DNA of 64,000 nt from Wurfbainia villosa (taxonomy: Eukaryota > Streptophyta > Magnoliopsida > Zingiberales > Zingiberaceae): assembly GCA_025175895.1 (NCBI GenBank), contig CM045988.1:88385137-88449136 (forward strand), written 5' to 3'. The first letter of the stretch is position 1. The number at the start of each line of letters is the position of its first letter. Of this stretch, positions 11,393 to 24,051 are shown piece by piece. The notes under the pieces are model-generated. The model worked only from the letters and a program-made list of their open reading frames with translations. It ran no database searches and had not been told where the DNA came from. A program made the translations under genes and the position numbers.

Positions 11393-13618
11393 TGTTAGTA
11401 ATATATGAGAGATGTCCTAAGGCAATCGCCTTATGTATGAACCATTTATATGATAAATGAAGATTCACTATTTGAGTATACATGTTTTATGTATTTGATT
11501 AGATCTTAAACTCATTTACTGAATGTCCACGATACGATTCACAGCATGAGAGAATTTGTGATTGGATCACAACTAGTGAGTATCTCTACATGTGTAATTG
11601 TGATGTATCGGAATTATCCCTAGTCGATGAATTGATGGATTTGGACACCATCAATTCTGTCGAGACTAGCACGAGGTATACTCCTTGGTGTATCCAAGCA
11701 GCTGATTCTCACTGGCTGGAGACATAGTGATGTCCGGAGTTAATCGTGGATGCTAGTTATGGTAACTAATTCATTGGAGTGACCAGCCGTAAGACTTCAT
11801 ATGGTTCTCTGCATATATAGATATGTCAATGAAGTTCTTACTGTGGCTTAAGTGCGATGTTCCTTTGACTTGCGGTATTCAAGTCATCTTGATCATAGAG
11901 ACTTATGCTTTGACATCTTAAGCAAGCATCTCTAAGGAGATGTGGACCCGGGATGATTGGGTATAAGTCGAAGTGATCGAAGGTGTTTTGAATAGCCTAT
12001 AAAGGATTCACCACTCCTTGCGAGGAGATGTATACCCATGGCCTCTCGTCGGATTGTTACTAAAGTCTTTGGCCAAAGCATTACATGTTTAGAGTAAGGT
12101 ACTCTTCGATACATGTGGAGTAACTAGAATTCGTAGGACGAGGAAATGATACTTGGGCTAGGTGTGACGTAGTCAACCTACTGGGGACTGACACTATAGA
12201 CTATGTCCTGAACCAAGTGGACATAAGATGAGTGAAGGAAACGGGGCATGATTCATTGTAGCTGTTGAAGGGTTTCAGAAATAGTTATGGATCAACCGTT
12301 GATCTTTCGGTTAATTAGGGATCATGATGTACTACTAGGTGTCACTCATGATCGCTCTATAATTAATGGTTAATTATAGACGGTCAACATAAACCGAGAA
12401 CCTATTTGGTCACACGCACAACGAGCGTAATCCAAAGGATTTAAAACGAGCTTGAGAATGGGATTCTCAGACCGAGAGAAACAAAGTTTGGTTGGACCAA
12501 ACATGAAGCGAGCATGAAATCGTTTCAGTCGCAATGGAAGCGTGGATGGGCCGTGTCTTATGAAGACATAATGGATGAACCAAAATGGTTTGGTTCTAAT
12601 CCAATGGAGGAGAATAAACCAAAGGGTTTGGTGTATTTTAAACGAATGAACCAAAAGTTGGTTCGGTTCGTTTTAACTTAAAATAAACCATCATGGTTTG
12701 GTTTATTTTAACTTATCTTAATGGAGCGGGTTAACGGGCCTAATGGTTATGATCCAATAACCATTAAGAGAATTAGTTCTCTATAAAAGAGGGCTTAAGG
12801 GATAATTAAGCCCTAATCCAAAAACCCCTTGCCCTAAGGTTGCCGCCCACCCCATTGAGGGAGCTTTCGGCGCCAACCTCTTGCCGTCGCCCATAGCTCC
12901 TCCAACCGGCGTCCAGAAGGTAGCTTCCTTCCCCCTCGCCGGCGTCGAGCTACTGCCGGTTAGTGCTCCGGAGATCTCCTTCAGGTTTGGCATCAAGGTG
13001 AGCTCTATCTTCCTTGGTTGGCCGGCGCCTATCACCTCCACCAAAGCTGTCCAGTTTTCTGGACAGCTTGTTCTCCTCTCGTCGGAGCGTCGTTTGGACG
13101 ACGGTTAGAGCTCCGACAGTGGCTAACTTACCGGGGATTCGATCTCCGGTAATCCTCTGAGGTGGAGGACGAAGGATTCGTCAATTGGTTGACGAATACC
13201 TCTCCGGAGAAGCGAGTTTAGAGAACTCGTATTAGGATCCGAATTTGGATTCGGATCGTGATCATCTCTCGATCACGTCGTCTTCAACACGAGGCTAGTA
13301 ACCCGTACGAAGACGAAGCTCATGGCTTAGCGAAGTCATCCCGAGGAACTCGGCGTGGATACGGATAGAGACGATTCTAGCGAGGATCGTTCCGATTGAT
13401 GTCGTTCCCGCTACACGTCATACGAAAGGTATAACATAGATAAATTTCCTTTTATTGCAAATTTAAATTTACGATTATGTCTACACTTGTTGTAATATGT
13501 ATGCGTGTATTGTGTGTGTTGTAATAAATGTAGATTTATTATTTTTATTGCTTCCGCTATGTTCATGTTTACGAAATGTGATCGAACACACACACGCCGC
13601 GGTGCCGGAAACCCAATA
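11393..13618 (+). repeat. 3' LTR of copia A (2226 bp)
   Basis: It aligns end to end with 5090-7302. Its last bases are CCCAATA rather than CCCAACA, so the canonical CA end has mutated to TA. The TATA box is at 12782-12789. The following ctcct at 13619-13623 is the target duplication. Confidence 0.92.
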
Positions 13619-13623
13619 CTCCT

Positions 13624-14027
13624 CCACCCGTTGGGCATGACCATGTGAAATTCACATGGCCACCTGTGCTTCCGTCTAGGGTCCTAAAAAAAATCTCTCT
13701 TCTACTTAGGGAAAATTCTTTATGCAACTAAACACTCATAATGACAATGATGGACCAAATTTAAAGCCTAAACTAGCAATGCATGAATGTAAAAAACCAA
13801 TAAAGGTAAACTTAGGTTGCCTCCCAAGAAGCATTTGTTTAAGGTCTTTAGCTCAACCATACTCCTATATTTCAGCTTAGCTCTGGTGGTCCAAGGAGAT
13901 CTTTCTTCCTCCCTTTCTTGACGCGTTGAATCTTGCTCGTGGGGGAGCAAGATATTTGCTCACTTTATGCCTCTTGCCTTGTGGTCCTCTATCACCATCT
14001 CTTAAATCTTGCTCATGGAGGGACAAG
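13624..14027 (-). other. Element F internal segment between copia A and ORF2
   Basis: This part of F shows the palindrome-like ccatgtgaaattcacatgg at 13641-13659 and a GGTTGCCTCCCAAGAAGC stretch near 13818 that recalls Athila-type spacer DNA. No supported coding region was seen. Confidence 0.5.
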
Positions 14028-16095
14028 TTATTTATTAGCTATCTTCCTTGGCTCGAGATTGAACATGCTTATCTTAAAAAAATCATCAGGAGTTTGATCA
14101 AGATATTCCATTTCATGCATATGTTGTAAATAATGTAACTCACCAAAAATATCCTCACCAAAAATTTGATTAACAAATTCTATTATGTCAAATGAAATTT
14201 TTGTAGGGATCCCAAGCGATAAACAAAATTCACAGCGAAAAACTTAGGATCCCTCTAGAGATCCAAGCAAAAAAAATATACTCGTTTCAATTATCGATTC
14301 TATCCTATAGAAATCGAGATTACCTTCGAAGTGTGCCCTTCGAATTCCAGTTAGCAACACTTGCGGATCTCAGCGTGGTCAGAATGTCCACGCCTCTACG
14401 GTGCACACACACACGATCTTGGAGAGAAGAGGTAATCCCTTTCGGTTGTGCTAGCAACCACTCCAAGGTCTCACTTTTCCACTCGGTACTTGGCCCTTTT
14501 GTGTTGTCAACGAAAAAAAATAAAATCATATTCTATTTTTCATTGTCCATGTTGAAGAAGAAGAAGCAACCATAATATACCTTAATGAGACATTAAATGC
14601 ACTTCCTTATTCTCCATGGTAAAAGAAAGGAAGTCAATTAATGCTCATTAAATGCACATTAATGAATTTTAAATCCCATTTAAAACCCCATTTATTAATT
14701 CGTGTATTATTCATTTTAGCCTTCTTCTCTTGGTTTGACTTGAGTCTAACTCAACATAAACCAATTTGAGTCCAACTCAAATTTAGCCAAGTAATGAGTC
14801 TTACTCATTCTAGTTAATCCAATTAACTAATAATTCATTTTAGTCAAACCAAAATGATTTCCTCTCCAAAATAATATGTTCTTTGTGTGTGACCCTATAG
14901 GCTCTCATAACGTTGGCAATGTATCCAAAACCATTTTAGATACATAAGCAATGAGCGGCATCTAGCAATACATCATTGCTACCCAAGTGATGAGAATGTC
15001 GAGATCCGACAACCTCTTCCATGACTATTATCATATGACAGTGTCCTTCTATCCTTGATATCTCAGATCGATCAATGAGGCATATACCTTCTTATCAATC
15101 TTTATGTTTCTTGATCCCCAAGTAGACTCACTCAAACAAATGAGCTCAATATCTCATATTGACTCATTTGAGCATGGCCATGCATTTCGTGGTCCTACTC
15201 TATCAAGAGGCCAAAGATATCACTCCCGTCATATGGGAGGGATAGATCCCATCTACATTACTCACATCCCTCCGCATAATTCGTTACATACTCAGTGATC
15301 GCCGTTATAGTAACCCAATTACGGTGTGATGTTAGACGATACCAAAGTACATAACTCTTTATGTAGGGAATCGTAGTGACTTCAGGTCTAAGGACTATTC
15401 ATACCAATAGTCACATGAGAAAGTATATGACACTCATATAACGATCCATGATACTTTCTCATGGTGGGTCAATTCAGTATATATAGTCTCCAATATATAT
15501 ACCCATGTATCAATGTGATATCACATATCCATGACTTGTGAGATCAAGTCATCCATTGACCTACATGCTAGTCTCAACGTATCAATATAGCCCTTGTCTA
15601 TTAATACAATACTCGACTATGAATATTTAAGAATAGTGTTCTCTACAGCTTCTCATAATCAATTCTACCAATTAATATACTGTAGATAACAACCTACTAT
15701 TCATGGGCATTATTATATTTATTTAGCTGGCACATGCATAAAGAAATATAATAATCAATCTTTGTCTTTATTAATGCAAGAATATAATACAAAAGTTTCC
15801 CTCATCAATCATCTCATAATTGGCACTAAGGGCTCATACTAACAATTTTATCATTTCCAATCACTAAAAGGGCTTTGTTATTGGTAACTAAAGTTTCGGT
15901 GAGGATTAAGTCAGGCTCTTCTGGGTTCTTGAGGTTATGAGGTATTTTAATTAAAGCAATGCACTCCTCGATTAAAGTATCAACTATATAATCCTCAAGT
16001 TCTCCTTCTAGTGGTGATTGAATGGATTGTCCTTCTTCACTTCCTACGTTATCTATGTCTTCCTCATCCATTCGTTCGAAGTGAGTCTCTGTCAT
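14028..16095 (-). pseudogene. Element F small acidic ORF2, split by solo LTR4
   Basis: On the minus strand an ATG at 16095 opens a frame with an acidic N-terminus (MTETHFERMDEEDIDNVG). The frame reaches the LTR4 insertion at 15849 in the segment VIGNDKI. Removing LTR4 and one copy of its target duplication rejoins the frame exactly (VIGNDKISFDIIEF), and it stops with TAA at 14028. That gives an ancestral product of about 139 residues with no other stop. I do not recognise the protein. It lies in the gag-proximal part of an Athila-like derivative, so a Gag-related fragment is possible. Survival of the frame up to the insertion suggests it was intact when LTR4 arrived. Confidence 0.6.
14202..15844 (-). 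mobile_element. Solo LTR4 (1643 bp) inserted in element F ORF2
   Basis: On the minus strand it starts TGTTAGTATGAGCCC at 15844 and ends CCCTACA at 14202. The target duplication atttt is perfect at 14197-14201 and 15845-15849. It belongs to a different LTR family from LTR1-3. The boundary is confirmed independently because excision restores the surrounding reading frame. No internal domains are present. Confidence 0.92.
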
Positions 16096-16142
16096 ATTAG
16101 TGTAATCCAGTCATTAAAGCCACCTTTTAGTCATTTGGATTA

Positions 16143-16520
16143 TTCTTCTTCTAGCTGTCGTTGCATAAACTCCGTGAATTGTTGACTATACTCCTCGCAT
16201 TCCCTAGTGAAATTGTCTAGCAAGACTTCTAAGTCGGACTTTGGTGTTGGATAAAATTCGCATGGTGATTCATAGCTCTCGTTCTCACTTGGGAATCAAT
16301 ATTGACGGTTTAAGTAGTTAGGGTCATAACTATATGAATAGGAATCATCTTGTGACCACTGGTTGTAATCGTAGGTGACATCTTCTTGTTCAAATTGTGA
16401 AGGTCCAAATATATCCGAGCAATTGTTAATGGTATGCCAATGTTCCCCACAATGCTCACAATAAATGTTACCAAAACTCACAACATTAAATTGATCATAA
16501 TCATGAGTTAAATCATGCAT
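16143..16520 (-). pseudogene. Element F CCHC-knuckle ORF (Gag-like fragment)
   Basis: On the minus strand an ATG at 16520 (MHDLTHDYDQFN) leads into CEHCGEHWHTINNC, a CX2CX4HX4C-type zinc knuckle typical of Gag nucleocapsid domains. A tyrosine/serine-rich stretch follows, then a stop near 16296. The same frame continues past that stop with an acidic helical segment (FTRECEEYSQQFTEFMQRQL) to another stop near 16143. It probably binds element RNA in the particle (family knowledge). The long hydrophobic run upstream of 16520 is leader sequence read through, since no ATG supports it. Confidence 0.55.
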
Positions 16521-16806
16521 CGTTATATATAGGGAAATATAGATAAAGAATGGAATAGCAGTGCCTTGACAAGAGACTAAAAAAATAAACAGCAAAATAA
16601 AGGGAAACAAGTGCTAAGAAAATAACTGAAAAGAAAAACTGCTAGAAAATAACAAAATCTATAAGAAAAACTCAAATCTAAATTATAACTAAATTAAACT
16701 GAAAATTAATAAAGACTAGGGAAATAAACTTAAACTATGTCCAATCGAAAATATTCACTTTCGATCCGATATTGAATCTAGAGCCCCAGCAATGGTGCAA
16801 AAAACT
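16521..16806 (-). other. Element F leader with putative primer-binding region
   Basis: On the minus strand, right after the LTR end CATCA (16807), the sequence reads AGTTTTTTGCACCATTGCTGGGGC (16783-16806), given here only as landmark bases. TTGCACCATTGCTGGGG resembles the TGGCGCCGTTGCCGGGG primer site common in Athila/Tat elements, with several mismatches. The rest is an AT-rich leader. Confidence 0.5.
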
Positions 16807-18379
16807 TGATGCTCGTGAGCACAACCTCAAATCTCCGACGAGAATCGCCAAGGACTCGAAGCGCACGCTCAATGCCCACAAGTGAATGATTGTCGTCAAG
16901 TAATAATTTATGTATCGATACCACATAGACTGTGATACGAGTACCGTTTGTCCAGTGAATTCTATTTGTTCAGAGTAAACCGCTTGCGAGTTAGGTGTGT
17001 GAGGTCGACGACAATCCTGACTCAATTACGGTGTCACTTGTAGAAAACGAAGGTGGGCTCAAAGTTCCTTAAAGGATTCTAGGGGTTCAATTTCACTTGT
17101 GTGTTGTTGTATATGCCATCAATTTAATGCTCATAGGATCTCCAGCTATGATCTTGTGGGAGGATCATAGTATGTTGTCCCAATGAACTTTTGCTTCAAT
17201 CAGAAACTACCTATTCCTAACCAAGTTTCTCTTTCGAATTGTCATAGCTCATGGGGTTGATATCTTTAGGAGCCCCCTGTCACTGGGGTCCCTCAACCCT
17301 TCTAGAGTTGATGTCTTCTACTTTAAGCCTTCTACTAGAATAGGTTCTTGGGGTACGAGGATGTCCTAGTTATCCATATGAAGAGATGAATCATATTTCA
17401 TATCCTACCCTATCATATTCTACCTTCTATGGTATGGGAGGGAGGATGACCGTGAGATTCCTCTTTGGTTCTCCTAGATTTTTGATACAAAGGTTTTCCG
17501 CCCTTGTATCGGCTATGTGCAGTAGAAGTAGTATTAAAACACAACTTTTACGGATCTCAATAGCCTAAATTGCAAATATATATTCAAGATCAGAGAGTAA
17601 ACATTTAAACTAGCATATCCAACATACACAAGCTACTTCCTAATCCTAGAATCGAAGTATCTACTCCATGAGTAAAGGAAAATAAACACAAGGCATCTTA
17701 ATGTAGATCATTACAATGCAAATAGAGTTTAGAATAATGGTAGTACTCTTTGTTCAATCTGTTGTTGTGTCTTGGTCGTTCTCCGAGGCATTGGAGCATT
17801 GATTCGGGTCTTCGAGTCGCTTCCTCTCTCCCTGTTGCGAGCTTCCGATGCTTCTTAGGGCACCTTCTTATCATCCCAGCCGTCGGGGCCCCCTTTAGGG
17901 TTTGGGTGTGTCTTTCCCTTTATAGGAGTGAATTCGACTTCCTTAATTACCTGTGAAATCCTGATTTGTATTAAGTTGAGCTGACGCCACACGATCATGT
18001 GGAATTCACATGGCCGACCGTGTGACACGCTAGAAATCGTACTCTAATTCTGGCATCGAGACTAGGCTCGACCATGTGAGATCCACATGGTCAGTCGTGT
18101 CTTCCTCTGGAGCTCCATGTGATCATCGTTTTTTGGTCCAAAGCACGCCCGTATCTTGGCGAACACGACTAGAGCATGCTTGCCTTCCTTGAGCTCCAAT
18201 TATGTGCCAATTTACCTCTGAAATATCGTCCTACACATAAAAATAGAAAAAATATATCTCCGAACTAGGAAATAGTAAATGAATGCAGAACAAGGAAGAA
18301 TATGCATGAAACAAGTATAAAATAAAATGAGATGTGTGCTAAAACTATTGCTAAAATCCTATATGATTTGCACACATCA
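16807..18379 (-). repeat. 5' LTR of element F (1573 bp)
   Basis: On the plus strand it starts TGATGCTCG and ends CACACATCA, so the element-sense ends are TGATG...CATCA. A TATA-like CTATAAAG (minus) lies at 17918-17925. Two imperfect palindromes built on CATGTG..CACATG lie at 17995-18013 and 18072-18090, and variants occur elsewhere in F. The frame at 16735-17025 is not supported as a gene. Confidence 0.8.
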
Positions 18380-19023
18380 GTAACTCCCCATGTAACCTTC
18401 TTAGTGACCTTCCTAGGTTTCTTTGAAACCTTAGTCACTAGACACACATCATAGTCAACTCTAGGGATGGCCTCCCTTGTGACATTGACTTTCTTAGACC
18501 TAGACTTGGTTTCATAATCAAATGAAATACTATGATAGGTATCCTTGGGGTTAGGTTTGTCACCTAAATCTTTCTTGCCCCTAGATGGTTCTTGCCTCCT
18601 AGACTCTCATTTTTATCATTAGACCCATTAATTGAATTTGTCATTCTTCTAAGGGTCTTTTCTAATTTCTCAAACATTGACCTCAAGACTTGATTTCTAA
18701 TTCTATTTTCCCAATTTTCATTCATCTTTTGGGAATTGTTCTTCCTAGACATATGTTTATAATTCTTGATATTATTGCTTAGATTTTGATTCTCTATTTT
18801 CCTATCCTTAGGTAAGGTAGTCCTAGAATTAATAAGTCTAGATTTATCCTTAGGCATATTAACATGTTTAGCACCTAAACAATCAAATATATTCCTAGCA
18901 TGCTTTGCAGTAGCAATAGAATTATGAGCATGCTTTCAAAAATTACATAAAGTAGGAGCATTATTTAAATTTAATTTAGGGGTTGCCTTAGCTCCCCTAC
19001 ATGTGATGCTCCTCTAATGTCCT
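18380..19023 (-). pseudogene. Element E Gag C-terminal part (SIRE-like copia)
   Basis: Minus-strand translation aligns with the second half of element D Gag (45880-46629). Shared blocks are MPKDKS/MPRKSN, the leucine-zipper-like FEKLEKTLRRM (near 18640-18680), and a basic repeat region with KVTKKVTWGVT (18380-18440). Removing element B and one gtcct joins this piece in frame to the CCHC region at 40522-40741. A frameshift lies near 18590. Gag is the structural protein. This copy is doubly interrupted, by B on one side and F on the other, and is dead. Confidence 0.8.
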
Positions 19024-21074
19024 TGTTAGTTATATATGAGAGGTGTCCTAAGGCAATCGCCTTATGGTTGCATCATTTATTTGATAAATGAAGATTCACT
19101 ATTGGAGTGTATATGTTTTCATGTATTTGATTGAATCTTAAACTCATTTACTAAATGTCCGCAATACGATTCACAGCATGAGAGAATTTGTGATTGGATT
19201 ACAACTAGTGAGTATCTCTACATGTGTAATTGTGATGTATTGAAATTATCCTTAGTCGATGAATTGATGCATTCAAATGTCATCAATTCTGTTGAGACTA
19301 GCACGAGTTATACTCTTTAGTTTATCCAAGCAATTGTTTCTCACTGGATGGAGACATTAGGATGTCCGGAGTTAATCGTGAATGCTAATTATGGTAACTA
19401 GTTCATTAGAGTGACCAGCTGTAAGACTTCATATGGTTCTCTGCATGTACAGATATGCCAATGAAGTTTTTACTGCAACTTAAGTGCGATGTTCCTTCAA
19501 CTTACGGTGTTCAAGTCATCTTAGTCATGGAGACTTATGCTTTGACATCTTGAGCAAGCATCTCGGAAGAGATGTGGACCCGGGATGATTGGGTATATGT
19601 CAAAGTGTCCGAAGGTGTTTGAATAACCTACAAATGATTCACCACTCCTTGCGAGGAGATGTATACCCTATGACCACTCGTCAAATTGTTACTAAAGTCT
19701 TTGACTAATGAATTACATGTTTAGAGTATGGTACTCTTGGATACATGAGAAGTAACTAGAATTCGTAGGACGAGGAAATGATACTTGGGTTAGGTGTGGC
19801 GTAGTCAGCCTAGTGGGGATTAACACACAGACCATGTCCTGAACCAAGTGGGTATAAGATGAGTGAAGGGAATGGGACACGTTAACATTGTAGCTGTGGA
19901 AAGGTTTCAGAAATTGTTCTGGGATCAACCGTTGATTTTCTGATTAATTGGGGATCATGATGTACTACTAGGTGTCACTCATGATCATTCTATAATTAAT
20001 GGTTAATTATAGACGACCAACATAAACTGGAAACCTATTTGGTCACACACACTACGAGTGTTATCCGAAGGATTTAAAATGAGTTTGGGAATGGGATTCT
20101 CAGATCGAGAGAGACTTGGTTTGGTTGGACCAAACAAGGAGCGAGCATGAAATTATTTCAGTCGCATCGGAAGCATGAATGGGTCGAGTCTTTTGAAGAC
20201 ATGATGGATGAATCAAATTGGTTTGGTTCTAATCCAATGGTAGAAAATAAACCAAAGGGGTTTGGTTTGTTTTAAACGAATGAACCAAAATTAATTTGGT
20301 TTATTTTAACTTAAAATAGACCAACACGATTTGATTTATTTTAACTTAAATTAATGGAGTGGGTTAACGGATTTTGATTGTGAACCAATAATCGTTGAGA
20401 GAAGGTTTCTTGATGGTCAAAAACACGTTCTCTATAAGTAAGAGGGTTGAGACAGATTTCGTGGCAGAGTTAGAGTTTGTGAAACCCTAGCCACCTTCCT
20501 CTCTTCCTCTCTTGTGCGCCGCCCAACTCCTTGGTGCTGCCCAAATTTGTTTGGCCGCCACCTCCTTGCTGTCGCCGGCCTTCCACCAGCCATCGCCCAT
20601 CCTCCAGCCAGCAGCTCCAGCCGTCAGCCAGCCAGCAGTCATCGACCACCTTGCTATAACCGACCAATTTGATTGGCTGGCACTGAGGAAACAAGTTCGT
20701 GGAACTTGTTTTATGATCGTCTCTCGAATCACAACGTCTTCGACGCGAGACTAGTATCTCTCGTGAAGAAGGGGCTCGTAGCTTTGTGAAGCTATCCTGA
20801 CGATACTCGACGTGGACTCGGATAGAGGCGAAACTTGTGAGGGTCGCTAAGGTTGATGTCATTTCCGCTACACGTAATTCGTCAGGTATACCTAAAATAA
20901 ATTTCCTTTATTACAAAATTTAAATATGTGATTATGTATACACTATTATATCCTGCATGCGTGTGGTGTGTGTGTTGTAATAAATAGTTTATTACCATTT
21001 TATTTGCTTCCGCTGTGCATGTTTACGAAACATGTTCAAACACAAGCCCACGTCGATGCCTCAGAAATCCAACA
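19024..21074 (+). repeat. 5' LTR of copia B (2051 bp)
   Basis: It begins TGTTAGTTATATATGAGAG and ends ATCCAACA. A TATA-like TATAAGTA lies at 20433-20440. The AAACCA/TGGTTT inverted motif cluster lies at about 20210-20350. Minus frames at 20470-20862 are GC-rich LTR sequence, not genes. Confidence 0.92.
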
Positions 21075-22136
21075 GTGGTATCAGAGCCCGATTGTGTTCC
21101 CACATAACCGTAAAATTATTTTGCGATAAATGTTTTGTTATAATTGTAATTTTGGAAATTTTTTACTTTTGGAAAGTTTAGAAAAATTATGGAGGTTTGA
21201 ATTAGTTAAGGAATTCAAATTAGCAATTTCCTGATGTTATTAGGAAATTAGAATTTAGGAAATTTGTTTCCTAAATTAAATTTGAATTTACTTAATTAAT
21301 ATTTTCATAAATAAAATATGTGATTAGATTTTGAAATTTATTTCCTAATTTAATCAATGAGATTTGATTTGAGAAATCAAATCACAAACATATTTTATTT
21401 CCAAAATTAATTATGACAATTTGGAAATTACTTGAATATGTTATAATTGTATGTAATGTAATTACTTTAGATGTATTTCATTATGTCATGTGTGTCGTGA
21501 CATGTAGATGCATTTCATTATGTCATGCGTGTCGTGACATGTAGATACATTAGTTGCACATATGTATGTCATGCGTGTCATGCCATGTAGATAATAGTTA
21601 TTTGTATGAAAAGATGATGAGACCTCAAAACCCTTACACAATATTAAAGCATATACCTTCTATTAATATTGTTAGAACCAGAGTTTCGTTTCTTGTTTGG
21701 ATTGTTGGACTCTCTCCAAGCCCGACTCGAACTTGAACATGTTCAAACCATTGAAATAGTTTAATACTAATATGGTAAGAGTAAGAGGTCAATCTTTAGT
21801 TTGGGTTGTTGGACTCTCTCCAAGCCTGGCTAAACGATTGAATGCACTCTAACCATATTAAAATTATTTCTCGATTAATGGGTCGGCTTTAACTTGGAGC
21901 ATCGGCTTGTTGGACTCTCTCCAAGGTCGATGTGAAGGGAGGTGAAGTTGGGTGCTATGCATATGATGCATACTTGTTAATGTGTTAACAACCCAATGTT
22001 TGTGCGAACATTCAATTAGTTGATATCACAATGTGATAGTTACATATATGTGATATGTAATTGGTATATTTGATACCTACCAATGTAGCTATGGATGGCT
22101 TGTTGGACTCTCTCCAAGGTTGTTCTTATCTATGTT
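21075..22136 (+). other. Copia B primer-binding site and leader
   Basis: TGGTATCAGAGCCCG (21076-21090) is an initiator tRNA-Met type primer site one base after the LTR. The leader carries the 18-nt motif TGTTGGACTCTCTCCAAG at 21703, 21807, 21908 and 22101, spaced like those in A. No coding sequence is supported. Confidence 0.75.
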
Positions 22137-22141
22137 GGATA

Positions 22142-23891
22142 TGAAGGGAAGCTCGTGTTTCGCTTCTTCACTTCAGTTGCTTGTGCATGGCGATCCTATC
22201 TTACGTCCTCGGATTAAAATTTTATTAACTAAAACTAATCCAGATGGAGATGGATTACCCAAGCAACCGATTCATCATCGTGTTATTCGATTTGAGTGGT
22301 CGCTTGAACAAACTTATTATTCAAGCAACCTAACTCTTTTCCTCGATTAGCTGTAGAATAGATGATGTATGGATCACCGATTTTTGTGTTTATCATCGGG
22401 GTCCAAGTTAATCAATAACATGCAAATACAAAAGAACTAGAATCAATATTAAACAAGATTATACCTCTTGATCTTCTATTGTATTCCTATCCTCTTCTTG
22501 GACGTCGTGTGAGCGATGATCTTCCAAGAATCGAAGCCTCCTAGACCACGTATCTTCCCTTCCTTGCTAGCTCCGAACAAGGGAAGAATACAAACTCCCT
22601 TCTTCTCCTTGCTTGTGCCGACCACCAAACTCCAAGTGTGGTCGCCGCCGGCCCTAGGAGAGGGAGAGGAGGCGTCGACCAAGAGAGAAAGAGCTCTTGT
22701 TGCCGCCGGCCCTAGGAGAGGGAGAGGAGGTGCTGGCCAAGAGAGAAAGAGCTCTTGTTGCCACCAACCCTAGGAGAGGAAGAGAGGGTGGCGCCGGCCA
22801 AGGGAGAAAGAAGATAAGGAAACCCTAAACCTTCATGTGCCTCCGGCCTTAGGAAACAAAAACCCTAGCAAACCCTTGCCGCCCAAGCCTCTCCACCACC
22901 TTTTGTTGTTATTTCTCACCCAAGCCTCTCCACCTCCTTTTGTTGTTCTATCTCGCCCAAGCCTCTCCACCTTCTTATATAGATCTAGGCTTCGTGAGGT
23001 ATTTATAATAGGCTACAATAGGGACCATGAGGAGGAGTTGGATTTTGGCCACCCAATGGATCCGAACCACATAAAACCCGATCCATTAATGATGATCCAT
23101 TCCACTAGAGGATCATCATTGATCTACCTCACCAACCCCATAATTAAATATGGGCTCCACATATTATTTGTACAAAATATCTCCCCGTGTTTAAGATATC
23201 GAATGTCCATTGATTAATTAAATTAATGACAATTTAATTAATCAATATTTAACTTCATGAGTAGTACCACTCATCCTTATCATCATGTTGGACCAAGTCC
23301 ACCTGCAGGATTTATATGATGAACTTTATGAGCTCCTCAAGGGGACATCATCATACTAGTGCATAGGACATAGTTTCCTCCTATAATCAATGGCACACCA
23401 TGTAAATAATATTATTTCTCAACTTACCAGGCCTATCGATTTAACACATAAATCTTGCCCATTGGTAAATCAAAGAAATCAATACTAAGTACATGTGTCC
23501 GTTATTATATCAAGATTAAGAGCATGTACACTATAATATTTGAGGTATGATTCAATTATATAGTCAGTATAAATTAAATCACTTCTGAATCGGTCATGCT
23601 AATACACACAAAGTATACTAGTGTAATTCTATGGTCAAGATAAACCAATACCAAATTACACTACAACCATGTCAATGGTTTGTCCAAAACCATTTTGGTT
23701 GTGAGCCTCTACTTGTACTCTACAAGGAACTGATAACATGATCTTCTGTACGACACCACACACCATGTTATCTACAATGTAAAGTATCAGACAATATGCA
23801 TAAATATAAAAGACAAACAATGATCATGTGATTCTTATTTCAAAATGAAAATATTCATACAAAGGCTAGACTTTCAGTATACATCCCAATA
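22142..23891 (-). mobile_element. Solo LTR2 (1750 bp) inserted in copia B leader
   Basis: It is the same family and orientation as LTR1. On the minus strand it starts TATTGGGATGTATACTG (the G of the terminal TG has become A) and ends CCCTTCA at 22142. Flanks are ggata (22137-22141) and agata (23892-23896), a duplication with one mismatch. The empty site is confirmed by A, which reads tggatatcagcccattc at the matching place. A roughly 60-bp unit is tandemly repeated at about 22640-22800 (gagagaaagagctcttgttg plus a CCGGCC stretch). Confidence 0.88.
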
Positions 23892-24051
23892 AGATATCAG
23901 CTCATTCGGAGATGGACCTACGATCTCCCAAATTGATTTCAAGGGTTTTTGAATTCGAAAAATGAATGAGATTTATAAATGTATGTTGATGCATTTTAAA
24001 TCATCTTTCTCATATATTCTCGATTTATAACTCTTGGTTAATCACTTGATC

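Larger units (their letters stand above)
5090..13618 (+). mobile_element. Copia element A: complete but defective Ty1/copia retrotransposon with long LTRs
   Basis: Two LTRs (5090-7302 and 11393-13618) flank a 4.09-kb internal region. The 5-bp target duplication ctcct is perfect at 5085-5089 and 13619-13623. Domain order is gag, protease, GAG-pre-integrase, reverse transcriptase, RNase H, as in Ty1/copia. The integrase is missing. Compared with sister copy B (19024-40516), A has three losses: an in-frame 55-codon gag deletion, an approximately 890-bp deletion removing integrase, and a 1-nt gag frameshift, plus several stops. It is inserted in element F. The two LTRs look very similar by eye over most of their length, so insertion is fairly recent. 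Lineage is probably Tork/Angela-like (inference). Confidence 0.93.
1..18379 (-). mobile_element. Element F: non-autonomous Athila-like Ty3/gypsy LTR retrotransposon (partial, three nested insertions)
   Basis: Seen: an LTR of 1573 bp at 16807-18379 and a 549-bp piece of the same LTR at 1-549, both read on the minus strand. Both begin TGATGTGTGC, and the complete one ends CATCA. The internal DNA holds a CCHC-like small reading frame, a second small frame, and a decayed segment like the Athila ORF-1 family. No reverse transcriptase, integrase or RNase H was found once the insertions (LTR1, copia A, LTR4) are removed, leaving about 4.3 kb internal. Inference: a non-autonomous large derivative mobilised by an Athila relative. 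F sits inside element E, whose gag sequence resumes at 18380. The other LTR edge and the TSD partner lie left of the window. Confidence 0.8.

Noticed and set aside
20470..20862. 130-codon minus frame
   Set aside because: It lies inside the 5' LTR of copia B on the antisense strand and is not preserved in the 3' LTR.
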